DNA of 64,000 nt, from positions 109,291 through 173,290 of the forward strand of contig NZ_MXPU01000015.1 of NCBI RefSeq assembly GCF_002204185.1, in the 5' to 3' direction. The position numbers were made by a program, and so were the translations under genes. The notes under the pieces were generated by a model. It had not been told where the DNA came from. It saw only the letters and a program-made list of their open reading frames with translations, and did not search any database. Within the stretch, counting starts at the first letter, position 1; each line of letters starts with the position of its first letter. This stretch comes from Rhizobium esperanzae (lineage in GTDB: Bacteria > Pseudomonadota > Alphaproteobacteria > Rhizobiales > Rhizobiaceae). Shown one piece after another: positions 30,674 through 39,676 of the stretch.

Positions 30674-30784
30674 AGCCGGCTCATCGAGCTTGGCCTGCGG
30701 CCAGAGCGCGCAATTTTTAGAACTGTCGAGGGAATTTGACGCGACCGTCCCCCGCAAAATCCGTCGATTGTCGCCGTTAAGATC

Positions 30785-31840
30785 ATGCTTGCCGAAGTTT
30801 CCGCTCTTCTTGCCCCGCTCGCCGCCGCCATCGGTTATTCCTCTTACAAGGCGCGGCAATTAGAACAGATCTATCCGAATATCGGCGAATTGACGGATGT
30901 CGGCGGTTACCGCATGAATGCCGTCCATGTCGAGCGTCCCGAGCATGCGGATCTGCCGGCGCTCGTCTTCATTCACGGCGCCAGCGGCAATCTGCTCGAT
31001 CAGCTCGTCGCCTTTCGCGCGCCGCTCGAAGGCCGGGCGGAAATGCTGTTCGTCGATCGTCCCGGTCACGGTTATTCCGAACGCGGCGGCCCTGAGAACG
31101 CCGTCCCCTCCGGTCAGGCCGACGCAATCGCTCGACTGATGGAAAAGCGCGGCATCAAGAAGGCGATCATCGTCGGCCATTCCTTCGGCGGTGCGATCAC
31201 GGCCGCCTTCGGACTGCGCCATCCGGATAAGACCGCCGGTCTGCTCTTCCTCGCACCCGCCACCCATCCGTGGCCCGGCGGCATCGACTGGTATTATCAT
31301 GTGGCAACCGTGCCGGTCATCGGTTGGCTCTTCAACCACGCCATCGTCGTTCCGCTTGGATTGAGCCGGCTGGAGCGCGGGACGCTGAATGTCTTCCGTC
31401 CCAATCCACGCCCTGCCGACTACATCGAAAAAACCGGCCCATCGCTGGTGCTGCGGCCGCGCACCTTTCACAACAATGCCGCCGATTTCAAAAGACTGCT
31501 CGCCTATGTGAAGGAGCAGTCGCCGCTCTACTCGCAGATCACCGCGCCGACCGTCATCATCACAGGCGACCGCGACGAAATCGTCTGGGAACACCTGCAT
31601 TCGCGCGGCCTCGCCCGCGATATAGCAGGCTCCGAACTCGTGACTGTCCGCGGCGTCGGCCATAAGCCGGATTATCTCGCCACTGACGTTGCTATCGCCG
31701 CCATGGAAAAGATCGCGGGCGAGCCGCGCGACCTCCAAGGGGCCGCCCGCCGCGCCGAAGAGCGGCTCGCCGCCTCTCTCCGCGATCAGGCGATCCAAAT
31801 CCAGCCGTCGCTCGTGCCTGGCGCTCTCCACGGCGGTTGA
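30785..31840 (+). CDS. Alpha/beta hydrolase
   Basis: This 351-residue protein has an alpha/beta hydrolase fold: oxyanion strand 'LVFIHGASGNLLDQ', nucleophile elbow 'GHSFGGAI' (Ser), acid in 'TGDRDEIVWEHLHS' and His in 'RGVGHKPDYL'. All three catalytic residues look intact. A hydrophobic N-terminus (about 1-20) may anchor or export it. The C-terminal 50 residues form a charged helical tail beyond the fold. Substrate is unknown; esterase or haloperoxidase-like enzymes are the close relatives by pattern. Confidence 0.86.
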   Translation: MLAEVSALLAPLAAAIGYSSYKARQLEQIYPNIGELTDVGGYRMNAVHVERPEHADLPALVFIHGASGNLLDQLVAFRAPLEGRAEMLFVDRPGHGYSERGGPENAVPSGQADAIARLMEKRGIKKAIIVGHSFGGAITAAFGLRHPDKTAGLLFLAPATHPWPGGIDWYYHVATVPVIGWLFNHAIVVPLGLSRLERGTLNVFRPNPRPADYIEKTGPSLVLRPRTFHNNAADFKRLLAYVKEQSPLYSQITAPTVIITGDRDEIVWEHLHSRGLARDIAGSELVTVRGVGHKPDYLATDVAIAAMEKIAGEPRDLQGAARRAEERLAASLRDQAIQIQPSLVPGALHGG

Positions 31841-31964
31841 TCTCTGCGGCGGTGCCCCTGTTGGACATTCGGCCGGCTTCCTCGCACAAAGCCTGTTCCT
31901 CGCATTGCCGTGGGCCGCAGCAGCCCCATATGTCTTTCCGTCGTTGTCCATAGGAGGGGAAATC

Positions 31965-33701
31965 ATGGGCCGCCTGCATATCGGGACGATCTCCATCATA
32001 TCGGCATTGTCGCTGAGCCTGACTGCGACTTTCGCGGCATCGCCCGCGCCAGTCGAAGCCGAACACGGGATGGTCGTCACCGCCCAGCATTTGGCGACCG
32101 ATGTCGGCGTCGAGGTGCTGAAGAGCGGCGGCAACGCCGTCGATGCGGCGGTCGCCGTCGGTTATGCACTGGCGGTCGTCTATCCCTCGGCCGGCAATCT
32201 CGGCGGCGGCGGCTTCATGACCATCCGCCTGAAAGACGGCACCAAGACCTTCCTCGATTTCCGCGAGCGCGCGCCGATCGCTGCGACGAAGACCATGTAT
32301 CTCGATGCAAAGGGCGATATCGTGCCGCGGGCCAGCCTTGACGGCTATCTCGCCGTCGGCGTCCCCGGCTCCGTCATGGGTTTCGAGACGGCGCGCGAGA
32401 AATACGGCACCCGGTCACGCCAGGACCTGATCGGGCCTGCGCTGCGTTTCGCCAAGGAGGGCTTCACGCTGGAACAGGGTGACGCGGCGATCCTTGCCGG
32501 CAACGCCAAGCGCCTGGCCAAGGACGAGACGGCGGCGAAGATTTTCCTGAAACCGGACGGCAAGCCCTATGGCTCTGGCGAAAAGCTTGCGCAGCCGGAT
32601 CTCGCTGCGGTCCTTGCGGCCATCTCGGAAAAAGGACCCGACGCATTTTATAAGGCCGCCCCCGCCGAAGCGATCGTAAACGCGAGCCAGGCCAAGGGCG
32701 GCATCCTCGCCAAGGAGGATTTCGAGCAATATGCAGTGCGCGAGCTGAAGCCGATCGAGTGCAACTACCGCGGCTACGACATCATCTCCTCGCCACCACC
32801 CTCCTCCGGCGGCGTGATCATCTGCGAGATCCTCAACGTCCTCGAAGGTTATCCCCTCTCCTATCTCGGCTACGCCTCGGCTGAAACCGTGCACGTGATG
32901 GTCGAGGCGATGCGCTACGCCTATGTCGACCGCAACGCCGCGCTCGGCGATCCCGATTTCGTCGAGAACCCGGTCGAAAAAATGCTCGACAAGAGCTACG
33001 CCAAGGAAATCGCAGCAAAGATCGATCCCTACAAGGCAGGGACTTCGGCCAACCTGAAACCGCTCGGCGGCAAGGAAAGCAACGAGACGACCCATTATTC
33101 GATCATTGACGACGAGGGCAATGCGGTTGCCGTCACTTATACGTTGAACGGCTCCTTCGGCGCGGCGGTCGTGGCACCCGGCACCGGCATTCTGCTCAAC
33201 AACGAGATGGACGATTTCACTTCCAAACCGGGTGTGCCGAACCTTTATGGCCTCGTTCAGGGCGAAGCCAACGCCATCGCTCCGAAGAAGACGCCGCTCT
33301 CCTCGATGAGCCCGACGATCATCACCCGCGACGGCAAGCCCTTCATGGTGATCGGCAGCCCCGGCGGCTCGCGCATCATCACCATCACGCTGGAGACGAT
33401 TTTGAATGTCGTCGACTTCGGCATGGATATCAGCCAGGCCGTCAACGCGCCGCGGTTTCATCACCAATGGCAGCCAGACAAGGTCTATCTCGAGCCCTAT
33501 GCGCTTTCGCCGGATACGGAAAAGATGCTTGCGGCGATGGGCTATAGCTTCGACGGCGGCAATGATGCGCCGCTCTGGGGTCAGGCCGCCGGCATCCTCG
33601 TCGGCGGCAAAAGCCTTGCCACCATCGAAAAGGGCGGCGGCGCTCGCTACAACGGCGCCATGGACGCCCGCGCGACGGAAGGCTCGGCGGGCGGCTATTG
33701 A
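31965..33701 (+). CDS. ggt: Gamma-glutamyltransferase
   Basis: The ATG at 31965 has GGAGGGG upstream and gives 578 residues with a signal peptide (cut near residue 27). The precursor is cleaved by itself before the conserved Thr: here 'NETTHYSIID' puts the nucleophile at Thr375, followed by the family 'VTYTLNGSFGA'. The large-subunit motif 'SGGNAVDAAVAVGYALAVVYP' is present, as is 'GSPGGSRIITITLETILNV'. It hydrolyses or transfers the gamma-glutamyl group of glutathione and similar peptides in the periplasm. The next gene starts 122 bases later. Confidence 0.95.
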   Translation: MGRLHIGTISIISALSLSLTATFAASPAPVEAEHGMVVTAQHLATDVGVEVLKSGGNAVDAAVAVGYALAVVYPSAGNLGGGGFMTIRLKDGTKTFLDFRERAPIAATKTMYLDAKGDIVPRASLDGYLAVGVPGSVMGFETAREKYGTRSRQDLIGPALRFAKEGFTLEQGDAAILAGNAKRLAKDETAAKIFLKPDGKPYGSGEKLAQPDLAAVLAAISEKGPDAFYKAAPAEAIVNASQAKGGILAKEDFEQYAVRELKPIECNYRGYDIISSPPPSSGGVIICEILNVLEGYPLSYLGYASAETVHVMVEAMRYAYVDRNAALGDPDFVENPVEKMLDKSYAKEIAAKIDPYKAGTSANLKPLGGKESNETTHYSIIDDEGNAVAVTYTLNGSFGAAVVAPGTGILLNNEMDDFTSKPGVPNLYGLVQGEANAIAPKKTPLSSMSPTIITRDGKPFMVIGSPGGSRIITITLETILNVVDFGMDISQAVNAPRFHHQWQPDKVYLEPYALSPDTEKMLAAMGYSFDGGNDAPLWGQAAGILVGGKSLATIEKGGGARYNGAMDARATEGSAGGY

Positions 33702-33823
33702 CGGTCGGCGGGCCGCCGGGCATAGGCGCAATGGTCATTCATGTCACGGTGACAAAGTCACCGTTCACAAACCGTTTGCCCCGTCCTATGCAGGAGCGAC
33801 GCCGCAAGCAGGACGATTCTCGA

Positions 33824-34798
33824 ATGGTCAGCATTGAAATGATTGTTGCCGCCCGCGCTCGACTGCGCGGTCGCGCGCGCCGAACGCCGCTTCTCTCCTC
33901 CCCATTCCTGAACGAGATCGCCGGCCGGCGCCTGTTCGTGAAGGCGGAATGCCTGCAGCATTCGGGTTCCTTCAAGTTTCGCGGCGGCTGGTCTGCCGTC
34001 TCCGGCCTCGACCCGGCCGTACGCACGCGCGGCGTCATCGCCTTCTCCTCGGGCAATCATGCGCAGGGCGTCGCCCTTGCCGCCAAGCTGCACGGCGTGC
34101 CCGCCGTCATCATCATGCCGAGCGATGCGCCGAAGCTGAAGATCGCCAACACCCGCGCCTTCGGCGCCGAAGTCGTGCTCTATGACCGCGCCAATGAGGA
34201 TCGCGACGAAATCGGCGCCCGGCTCTCCGCCGAGCGCGGCCTGACGCTGATCAAGCCTTTCGACGAACCGCTCGTCATTGCCGGCCAAGGCACGACTGGC
34301 CTCGAAATCTCCGAACAGGCGGAAGAAGAAGGTGTAACGGAAGCCGAGGTGCTCGTTCCCTGCGGCGGCGGCGGACTGACGTCCGGCATCGCGCTCGCGC
34401 TCGAAGCCAGCGCCCCCGGCTTTCGCGTCCGTCCCTGCGAGCCCAGGGACTTCGACGATACCACCCGCTCGCTCGCCTCCGGCAGGATCGAGCGCAACGC
34501 CTCGATGTCGGGTTCGATCTGCGATGCGATCATCACGCCGCAGCCCGGCAACATCACCTTTCCGATCTTGAAGCGCCTCGCCGGCGCCGGCATCGTCGTC
34601 ACCGACGACGAGGCGCTACGCGCTATGGCGCTCGCCTTCGTCAGGCTGAAGATCGTCGTCGAGCCGGGCGGCGCCGTGGCGCTGGCCGCCGCTCTTTTCC
34701 ATGGCGAGGCGCTGGAAAGCGATACCGTCGTCGCCGTCACCTCCGGCGGCAATGTCGATACCGACATCTTCGCCATGGCGTTGGAACGCTTCGGCTGA
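33824..34798 (+). CDS. Threonine/serine dehydratase-like PLP enzyme
   Basis: From the ATG at 33824 (AGGA nine bases upstream) the protein is 324 residues of fold type II PLP enzymes. 'HSGSFKFRGG' holds the Schiff-base Lys, 'SSGNHAQGVALAA' the substrate loop, 'VPCGGGGLTSG' the phosphate loop and 'TSGGNVD' the PLP-nitrogen Ser region. There is no C-terminal ACT domain, so it resembles the short, catabolic threonine dehydratase or serine racemase type. It could feed 2-oxobutyrate or pyruvate. The neighbouring ggt may be in the same transcript. Confidence 0.9.
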   Translation: MVSIEMIVAARARLRGRARRTPLLSSPFLNEIAGRRLFVKAECLQHSGSFKFRGGWSAVSGLDPAVRTRGVIAFSSGNHAQGVALAAKLHGVPAVIIMPSDAPKLKIANTRAFGAEVVLYDRANEDRDEIGARLSAERGLTLIKPFDEPLVIAGQGTTGLEISEQAEEEGVTEAEVLVPCGGGGLTSGIALALEASAPGFRVRPCEPRDFDDTTRSLASGRIERNASMSGSICDAIITPQPGNITFPILKRLAGAGIVVTDDEALRAMALAFVRLKIVVEPGGAVALAAALFHGEALESDTVVAVTSGGNVDTDIFAMALERFG

Positions 34799-34853
34799 GT
34801 ATCAGAGCGGCTTCATGGTGATCGGGCCCTGCGCTCGCGGGATAATCGAGATA

Positions 34854-35753
34854 TCAGCCTGCCGTCCCGTGCAGCACGCCATGCACGGACTGTAGAACCA
34901 GCGCGCCAAGCCGCGCCGCAGCCGGTTCCAGCTCGCCTTCGGCTCTGTGCAGCACCAGACCGAGCTTCGGCAGCTCAGGCAGGCCGATTGCCTCTGGCGC
35001 GAGCGCCCGGACCTTCGCCGGCAGGCCGAGCGGCGTGCGGATGGTCAAACCGAGGCCGGCCGCCGTCGCTGCCCAGAGGCCGCCGAGACTGGGACTGACG
35101 AAGGCGAGCCGCCAGGAGATTCCCGCCGCGTCGAGCGCCCTGGTCGCCGCACTGCGCAACAGGCACGGCGCCTCCAGCGAGGCAAGCGGCATCGGCTCGC
35201 CGCTTGCCACATGCCAGCCGGGCTGTCCCTCGGCAGGCCCGATCCAGCACATCGGCACCTCGCCGATGCGCTCGCAATGCGCCGACAGCGTCCCGTCGCT
35301 CCAGGCAAGCGCCAGATCGAGCTTGCCTGAGGTGACCCGCTCGAGCAGTTCGGCATTGCGCACCACCCGCGCCTCGATGCGGACTTTCGGGTGGGCGCGC
35401 GCGAAACGGCCGAGCACCTCGGGCAACAAGGTCTCGCCGAAATCCTCCTGCAGACCGAGCCGCACCCAGCCTTCCAGCTCCACGCTGTGCACAGCCGCCG
35501 CCGCCTCGTCATTGAGCTCCAGCAACCGTCTGGCATAACCGAGCATCGTTTCGCCGGCATCGGTCAGCGCCAGCCCGCGGCCAGCCTTGCGGAAGATTGC
35601 CGTGCCCGCCTGTTCCTCCAGTTTCTTCAGCTGCGCGCTGACCGCTGACGTCGAACGCCCGAGCTTTTCCGCCGCCTTGGCGAAATTGCCGAGCTCCATG
35701 CCGGTCGAAAAGGTCCGAAGCACATCGAGATCGAAGATCGTCCGCCGCATCAT
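34854..35753 (-). CDS. LysR-family regulator
   Basis: From the paired ATGs at 35753 the protein is 299 residues. The winged helix ('LRTFSTGMELGNFAKAAEKL' to 'SAVSAQLKKLEEQAGTAIF') is at residues 8-65; the effector domain follows with 'LRLGLQEDFGETLLPEVLGRF'-like pattern. It is divergent from the tautomerase/DUF4865 operon with 114 bases between starts, where two direct repeats lie, so it very probably controls that operon and itself. The ligand is unknown. Confidence 0.9.
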   Translation of the reverse strand: MMRRTIFDLDVLRTFSTGMELGNFAKAAEKLGRSTSAVSAQLKKLEEQAGTAIFRKAGRGLALTDAGETMLGYARRLLELNDEAAAAVHSVELEGWVRLGLQEDFGETLLPEVLGRFARAHPKVRIEARVVRNAELLERVTSGKLDLALAWSDGTLSAHCERIGEVPMCWIGPAEGQPGWHVASGEPMPLASLEAPCLLRSAATRALDAAGISWRLAFVSPSLGGLWAATAAGLGLTIRTPLGLPAKVRALAPEAIGLPELPKLGLVLHRAEGELEPAAARLGALVLQSVHGVLHGTAG

Positions 35754-35760
35754 ACAGTTC

Positions 35761-35803
35761 CGATTTTTAGGACAATTAATCCATAAAATTCTGATTTTCA
35801 GGA
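35761..35803. promoter_or_regulatory. Tandem direct repeats, likely LysR operator
   Basis: CGATTTTTAGGA (35761-35772) and TGATTTTCAGGA (35792-35803) are near-identical and start 31 bases apart, about three helical turns. ATTAAT lies between them. Such spacing fits a LysR tetramer bound across the divergent promoters. No match to a known operator is claimed. Confidence 0.5.
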
Positions 35804-35867
35804 TCATCCTGTGCTGCGATGATGCTGTTGTCAAGGCCGCCGGACGGCCCGAACCATGGAGATCCCA

Positions 35868-36287
35868 ATGCCCTTCGTCCGCATCTCTCTTCGCAAAGGC
35901 AAGTCACAGGAATATCTCGCTGTCCTTGCCGACAACGTCCAGCGCGCACTGGTCGAGACCTTCGATGTGCCCGAGAACGACCGCTTCCAGGCTATCCATC
36001 AGCATGACGAGAATGAGCTGATCTTCGACCGCAGCTATCTCGCCGGCCCGCGCTCGGACGGTTTCGTCTATATCTCGATCACCATAGGCCGGCCGCGAAC
36101 GGCGGAGATGAAGGCAGCGCTGTATCGGCGGCTTGCCGAGCTGCTGGCCCAGTCGCCGGGCCTGCGGCCAGAAGACGTGATGATCGTCATCAGCACCAGC
36201 GCGCCTGAGGACTGGTCCTTCGGCGCCGGCATTGCCCAGATGACTGATCCTGACTGGCGACTGCGTGCGGTGGAGAAACGGCCATGA
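35868..36287 (+). CDS. Tautomerase family protein
   Basis: With the ATG at 35868 (GGAG six bases upstream) the product is 139 residues and starts Met-Pro, so after Met removal Pro is the N-terminal catalytic base of the tautomerase superfamily. The body has 'KGKSQEYLAVLADNVQRALVETFDVPENDRF' and ends 'DPDWRLRAVEKRP'. It belongs to the longer, cis-CaaD/MSAD-like size class, but the substrate cannot be told. The stop overlaps the DUF4865 start (ATGA). The LysR gene is divergent. Confidence 0.87.
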   Translation: MPFVRISLRKGKSQEYLAVLADNVQRALVETFDVPENDRFQAIHQHDENELIFDRSYLAGPRSDGFVYISITIGRPRTAEMKAALYRRLAELLAQSPGLRPEDVMIVISTSAPEDWSFGAGIAQMTDPDWRLRAVEKRP

Positions 36288-36838
36288 TCGCTATGCAATA
36301 CGGCTTCACCCTGCCAGCCGATTACGACATGTCGATCATCGAGCGCCGCATCTGCGAAAAAGGGCCACTGCTCGACGGCCTTCCCAATCTCGGCTTCAAG
36401 GCCTATCTCAGCGCCCGCAGGAACGAGGTCGGCAGCCGCGACAATCTTTATGCGCCCTTTTATCTCTGGCAGAGACCGGAAGGCGCGAGCGACTTCCTCT
36501 GCGGCCCGGGCTTCGAGGCGCTGACCGGCGCCTTCGGCTGGCCTAAGGTGAGTACCTGGATTGTGTGGCAGGCGGAAGTCTCGCCCGACATTGCGGCGTC
36601 CCGGTTTGCCACTCGCGACATCCTTCAGACGCAAGCCTATGCGTCGCTTGCCGACCTCCGCCGGGCCGAAAGCGCTGAAACCGAAGCCGATCTGGCAAGG
36701 GGTGCGCTCGCCTCCGTCTCCGGCTTCGAACCGACGACATGGACGCGCGTCCGCTTCAGGCTATGGAAAGATTTGCCCGAGATCGGCAGGCACACGCAGG
36801 CCTATCGAGTCGGCCATCTATCCCTGCCTCGGCCTTGA
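36284..36838 (+). CDS. DUF4865 family protein
   Basis: This 184-residue protein starts at the ATG that overlaps the tautomerase stop. It opens 'MIAMQYGFTLPADYDMSIIE' and contains 'FYLWQRPEGASDFLCGPGFEALTGAFGWP', the DUF4865 pattern, related to dimeric alpha/beta-barrel monooxygenase-like folds. Co-occurrence with a tautomerase and a LysR regulator is a recurring arrangement, which suggests a small catabolic or detoxifying unit. It stops 1 base before the convergent LysE gene. Confidence 0.83.
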   Translation: MIAMQYGFTLPADYDMSIIERRICEKGPLLDGLPNLGFKAYLSARRNEVGSRDNLYAPFYLWQRPEGASDFLCGPGFEALTGAFGWPKVSTWIVWQAEVSPDIAASRFATRDILQTQAYASLADLRRAESAETEADLARGALASVSGFEPTTWTRVRFRLWKDLPEIGRHTQAYRVGHLSLPRP

Positions 36839-36839
36839 A

Positions 36840-37472
36840 TCAGGCCGTTGCCCGGCGGTAGAAGGCAAGCGACCCGGCAAGGGCGAGCAACGCACCGCCG
36901 CAAGCCCGTTCCAGCCATAAGGCGCCCGACGTTTTAAGGAAACGGACCGCCTGCGAGCCGAAGAAAGCATAGCCGAACATGATGATGAAATCGATCACAG
37001 CGAAGACAAGCGCGAGCAGCATATACTGCGCCGTCTGCGGCTGGGCGGGATCAATGAACTGCGGCAGAAAGGCGGAGAAGAAGAGATAGCCCTTCGGGTT
37101 CGTCGCCGCGACCATGAAACTCTTCAGCCCGATCGAAAAGGGCGATCTCATGGCCGCCTCATCGGATTTCAGTGCCGCATCGATCGTGCCCTTCGACCGC
37201 AAGAGCATGATGCCGAGAAAGGTGAGATAGGCAGCACCCGCCCATTTCAGCATCGAGAACCAGAATTCCGATGCCGCAAGCAGCGCGCCGAGTCCGACAG
37301 CCACAGCGCCGATCAGGAGAAAATCCGAAAGAACCGCGCCGACCATGCCGGCGGTCGCGCGGCGCAGCCCATGCCGAGAACCGTTTGCCAACGCCAGCAG
37401 CACCGTCGGCCCCGGCGTCGCGATACCGACGAAGGAAACGGCCGCAAAGGCCAAAAGAGTGACGACATCCAT
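36840..37472 (-). CDS. LysE-family exporter
   Basis: From the ATG at 37472 (GGAGGG upstream) the protein is 210 residues with about six membrane helices. 'ATPGPTVLLALANGSRHGLRRATAG' is the RhtB/LysE signature near the N-terminus, and 'NPKGYLFFSAFLPQF' the conserved middle motif. Such proteins export amino acids or related compounds from the cytoplasm. It is convergent with DUF4865 (1 base between stops). The frame to 37538 is a shadow extension. Confidence 0.9.
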   Translation of the reverse strand: MDVVTLLAFAAVSFVGIATPGPTVLLALANGSRHGLRRATAGMVGAVLSDFLLIGAVAVGLGALLAASEFWFSMLKWAGAAYLTFLGIMLLRSKGTIDAALKSDEAAMRSPFSIGLKSFMVAATNPKGYLFFSAFLPQFIDPAQPQTAQYMLLALVFAVIDFIIMFGYAFFGSQAVRFLKTSGALWLERACGGALLALAGSLAFYRRATA

Positions 37473-37599
37473 GGTGATCCCTCCAAACCCGGGGCTCGAG
37501 ACTTGCATGCGCCGCATCCCTTGGCAATGCCTCGTCACATGAACGAAAAAAGCCCGCCGCCTTTCTCAGGCAGCGGGCTTCATCACGGATGCGATCGGA

Positions 37600-39039
37600 T
37601 CAGATGCCGCTCTGGCCGTCCGAACCGATATAGGCGATGCGGAGCATGTTGGTGGCGCCGGGCGTGCCGAGCGGCACGCCGGCCGAGATGATGATGCGAT
37701 CGCCCGGCTTGCCGAACCCTTCGTCGGCAACGATGCGGCAAGCGCGGTTGACCATGTCGTCGAGATCGGTCGCATCATGGGTGACGACGCAATGCAGGCC
37801 CCAGACGACGGCAAGCCGGCGCGCCGTCTTGATGATCGGCGACAACGCCAGGATCGGCACCTGCGGGCGCTCGCGCGAGGCGCGAAGACCCGTCGTGCCG
37901 GAGGAGGTGTAGCAGACGATCGCCGACAGCTTCAGCGTCTCGGCGATCTGACGGGCGGCAAGCGAGATCGCATCGGCGCCGGTCGCTTCCGGCTGGGCGC
38001 GCTGGGCATAGATGATGCCGGGATAATGCGGCTCGCGCTCGATGGCGGTGGCAATCGACGCCATGGTCGAGACGGCTTCGACCGGATAGTCGCCCGAGGC
38101 CGATTCGGCCGAGAGCATGACGGCATCGGCACCTTCGAAGACGGCGGTCGCGACGTCGGAAACTTCGGCGCGTGTCGGAACCGGCGCGGAGATCATCGAT
38201 TCCAGCATCTGTGTGGCGACGACAACCGGCTTGCCCGAACGGCGGCAGGCGCGGATCAGCTGCTTCTGGATGCCGGGAACCGATTCGAGCGGCATTTCGA
38301 CGCCGAGATCGCCGCGGGCAACCATCAAGGCATCGGAAAGCTCGATGATTTCCTCGATGCGCTCGAGAGCCTGCGGTTTCTCGATCTTCGACATCAGGCC
38401 GACGCGGCCGCGGGCGATCTTGCGCACTTCGGCAAGGTCGTCGGGACGCTGGACGAAGGACAGCGCCACCCAGTCGACATCGTCGGTGGCGAGCACCGCG
38501 TCGAGGTCGGCGCGGTCCTTATCCGTCAGCGCACCGACGCCGAGCAGCGTGTCGGGAAGGCTGACGCCCTTGCGGTCGGAGATGCGGGTGCCCGATATAA
38601 CCGTCGTGACGATGCTCTTGCCGTCGCATTTTTCTGCGCGAAGGGCGAGCTTGCCGTCGTCGATCAACAGGCGGTGGCCGGGCTGCACCGACTCCAGGAT
38701 CTCCGGATGCGGCAGATAGACGCGGTTCTGGTCGCCGAGCGCTTCATTGTTGTCGAGCGTGAAAGTCTGGCCCGGTTTCAGGTCAACCTTGCTGTCGACG
38801 AACTTGCCGACGCGCAGTTTCGGTCCCTGCAGGTCGGCGAGGATGCCGATCGGCCGGCCGGAGCGCGCTTCGACCGAGCGGATGCGCTGGATGAGCGTTC
38901 GCATCAGGTCGTGGCTCGCGTGGCTCATATTGATGCGGAAGACGTCGGCACCGGCTTGGTGCAGCTTCTCGATCATCGATTCCTCGGCGGAGGCGGGCCC
39001 GAGGGTGGCGAGGATTTTAACTTTGCGATTACGCTTCAT
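37600..39039 (-). CDS. pyk: Pyruvate kinase
   Basis: From the ATG at 39039 the enzyme is 479 residues: 'KRNRKVKILATLGPASAEE' at the start, 'MVARGDLGVEMPLE' with the metal/ADP site and 'VATQMLESMI' in the barrel. The C-terminal domain has 'YTSSGTTGLRASRERP'. It makes pyruvate and ATP from PEP. Its ATG overlaps the DUF1036 stop by 1 base (TGATG), so the two are coupled. The TTG just upstream is an alternative start but less likely. Confidence 0.96.
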   Translation of the reverse strand: MKRNRKVKILATLGPASAEESMIEKLHQAGADVFRINMSHASHDLMRTLIQRIRSVEARSGRPIGILADLQGPKLRVGKFVDSKVDLKPGQTFTLDNNEALGDQNRVYLPHPEILESVQPGHRLLIDDGKLALRAEKCDGKSIVTTVISGTRISDRKGVSLPDTLLGVGALTDKDRADLDAVLATDDVDWVALSFVQRPDDLAEVRKIARGRVGLMSKIEKPQALERIEEIIELSDALMVARGDLGVEMPLESVPGIQKQLIRACRRSGKPVVVATQMLESMISAPVPTRAEVSDVATAVFEGADAVMLSAESASGDYPVEAVSTMASIATAIEREPHYPGIIYAQRAQPEATGADAISLAARQIAETLKLSAIVCYTSSGTTGLRASRERPQVPILALSPIIKTARRLAVVWGLHCVVTHDATDLDDMVNRACRIVADEGFGKPGDRIIISAGVPLGTPGATNMLRIAYIGSDGQSGI

Positions 39040-39524
39040 CAATTCTGACTTTCTTGCGTCCCTGGGGTGTCGGAGAGTTGAACCATCCAGCTGCCCTGGC
39101 GGCCCGTGTCATATTCCTTGAATCCCATCTTCTGGTAACCCCGGGCATAACAATCCTGCACGCCCGAGATCTTGAATTCGTTTTCCGCCACGCACATCTG
39201 CACGTCCCCCGTCCACCGTCCTCCCCGGGCGGCGTCCTCTGCGTAGAGGTAATAATAACGCGACTGCAATTCGCCCTCGATCAGCGTGGCGCAAGTCGTT
39301 GCCGGCACCTGCCACCAGCCCTCCGTGATCCAGCCGTCCTTGGCTCTGTATCCGATCGCTACCCCAACCAGATTTTGCGTTCCGTTGCAGACGCGAAAAT
39401 CGGCGCGTGCGGCATCTGCGATGAAGAACGGCATGGCGGCTGCAAGAGCAAACAGGGCGAGTCGGACCAGCGGTCCGGACCGCGTGAGGAAACTTGGCGC
39501 GGCTTGAATCAACACGGCTCCCAA
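39039..39524 (-). CDS. DUF1036 family exported protein
   Basis: This 161-residue protein starts at a TTG (39524) with GGAG upstream; a GTG a few codons later is possible. It has a signal peptide ('LVRLALFALAAAMPFFIADAARA', cut near residue 42), then the DUF1036 pattern: 'DFRVCNGTQNLVGVAIGYRAKDGWITEGWW' with four conserved Cys in total. It should be a small disulfide-bonded periplasmic protein. It lies directly upstream of pyk and overlaps it by 1 base. Function is unknown. Confidence 0.85.
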   Translation of the reverse strand: MGAVLIQAAPSFLTRSGPLVRLALFALAAAMPFFIADAARADFRVCNGTQNLVGVAIGYRAKDGWITEGWWQVPATTCATLIEGELQSRYYYLYAEDAARGGRWTGDVQMCVAENEFKISGVQDCYARGYQKMGFKEYDTGRQGSWMVQLSDTPGTQESQN

Positions 39525-39676
39525 ATAGCTCCACGGTTATTCATGTCCGTGTCTTCTTGCGCCGCCCTCATCCGAAAGTCAACGCAATGCTAATCGATTA
39601 TATTCCCTTTCATAACTGCCCGCGGAGGCTCATATCCGCTCTCGTCGTCTGTCCCGCTTGAACCGGTCGCGGGCGC

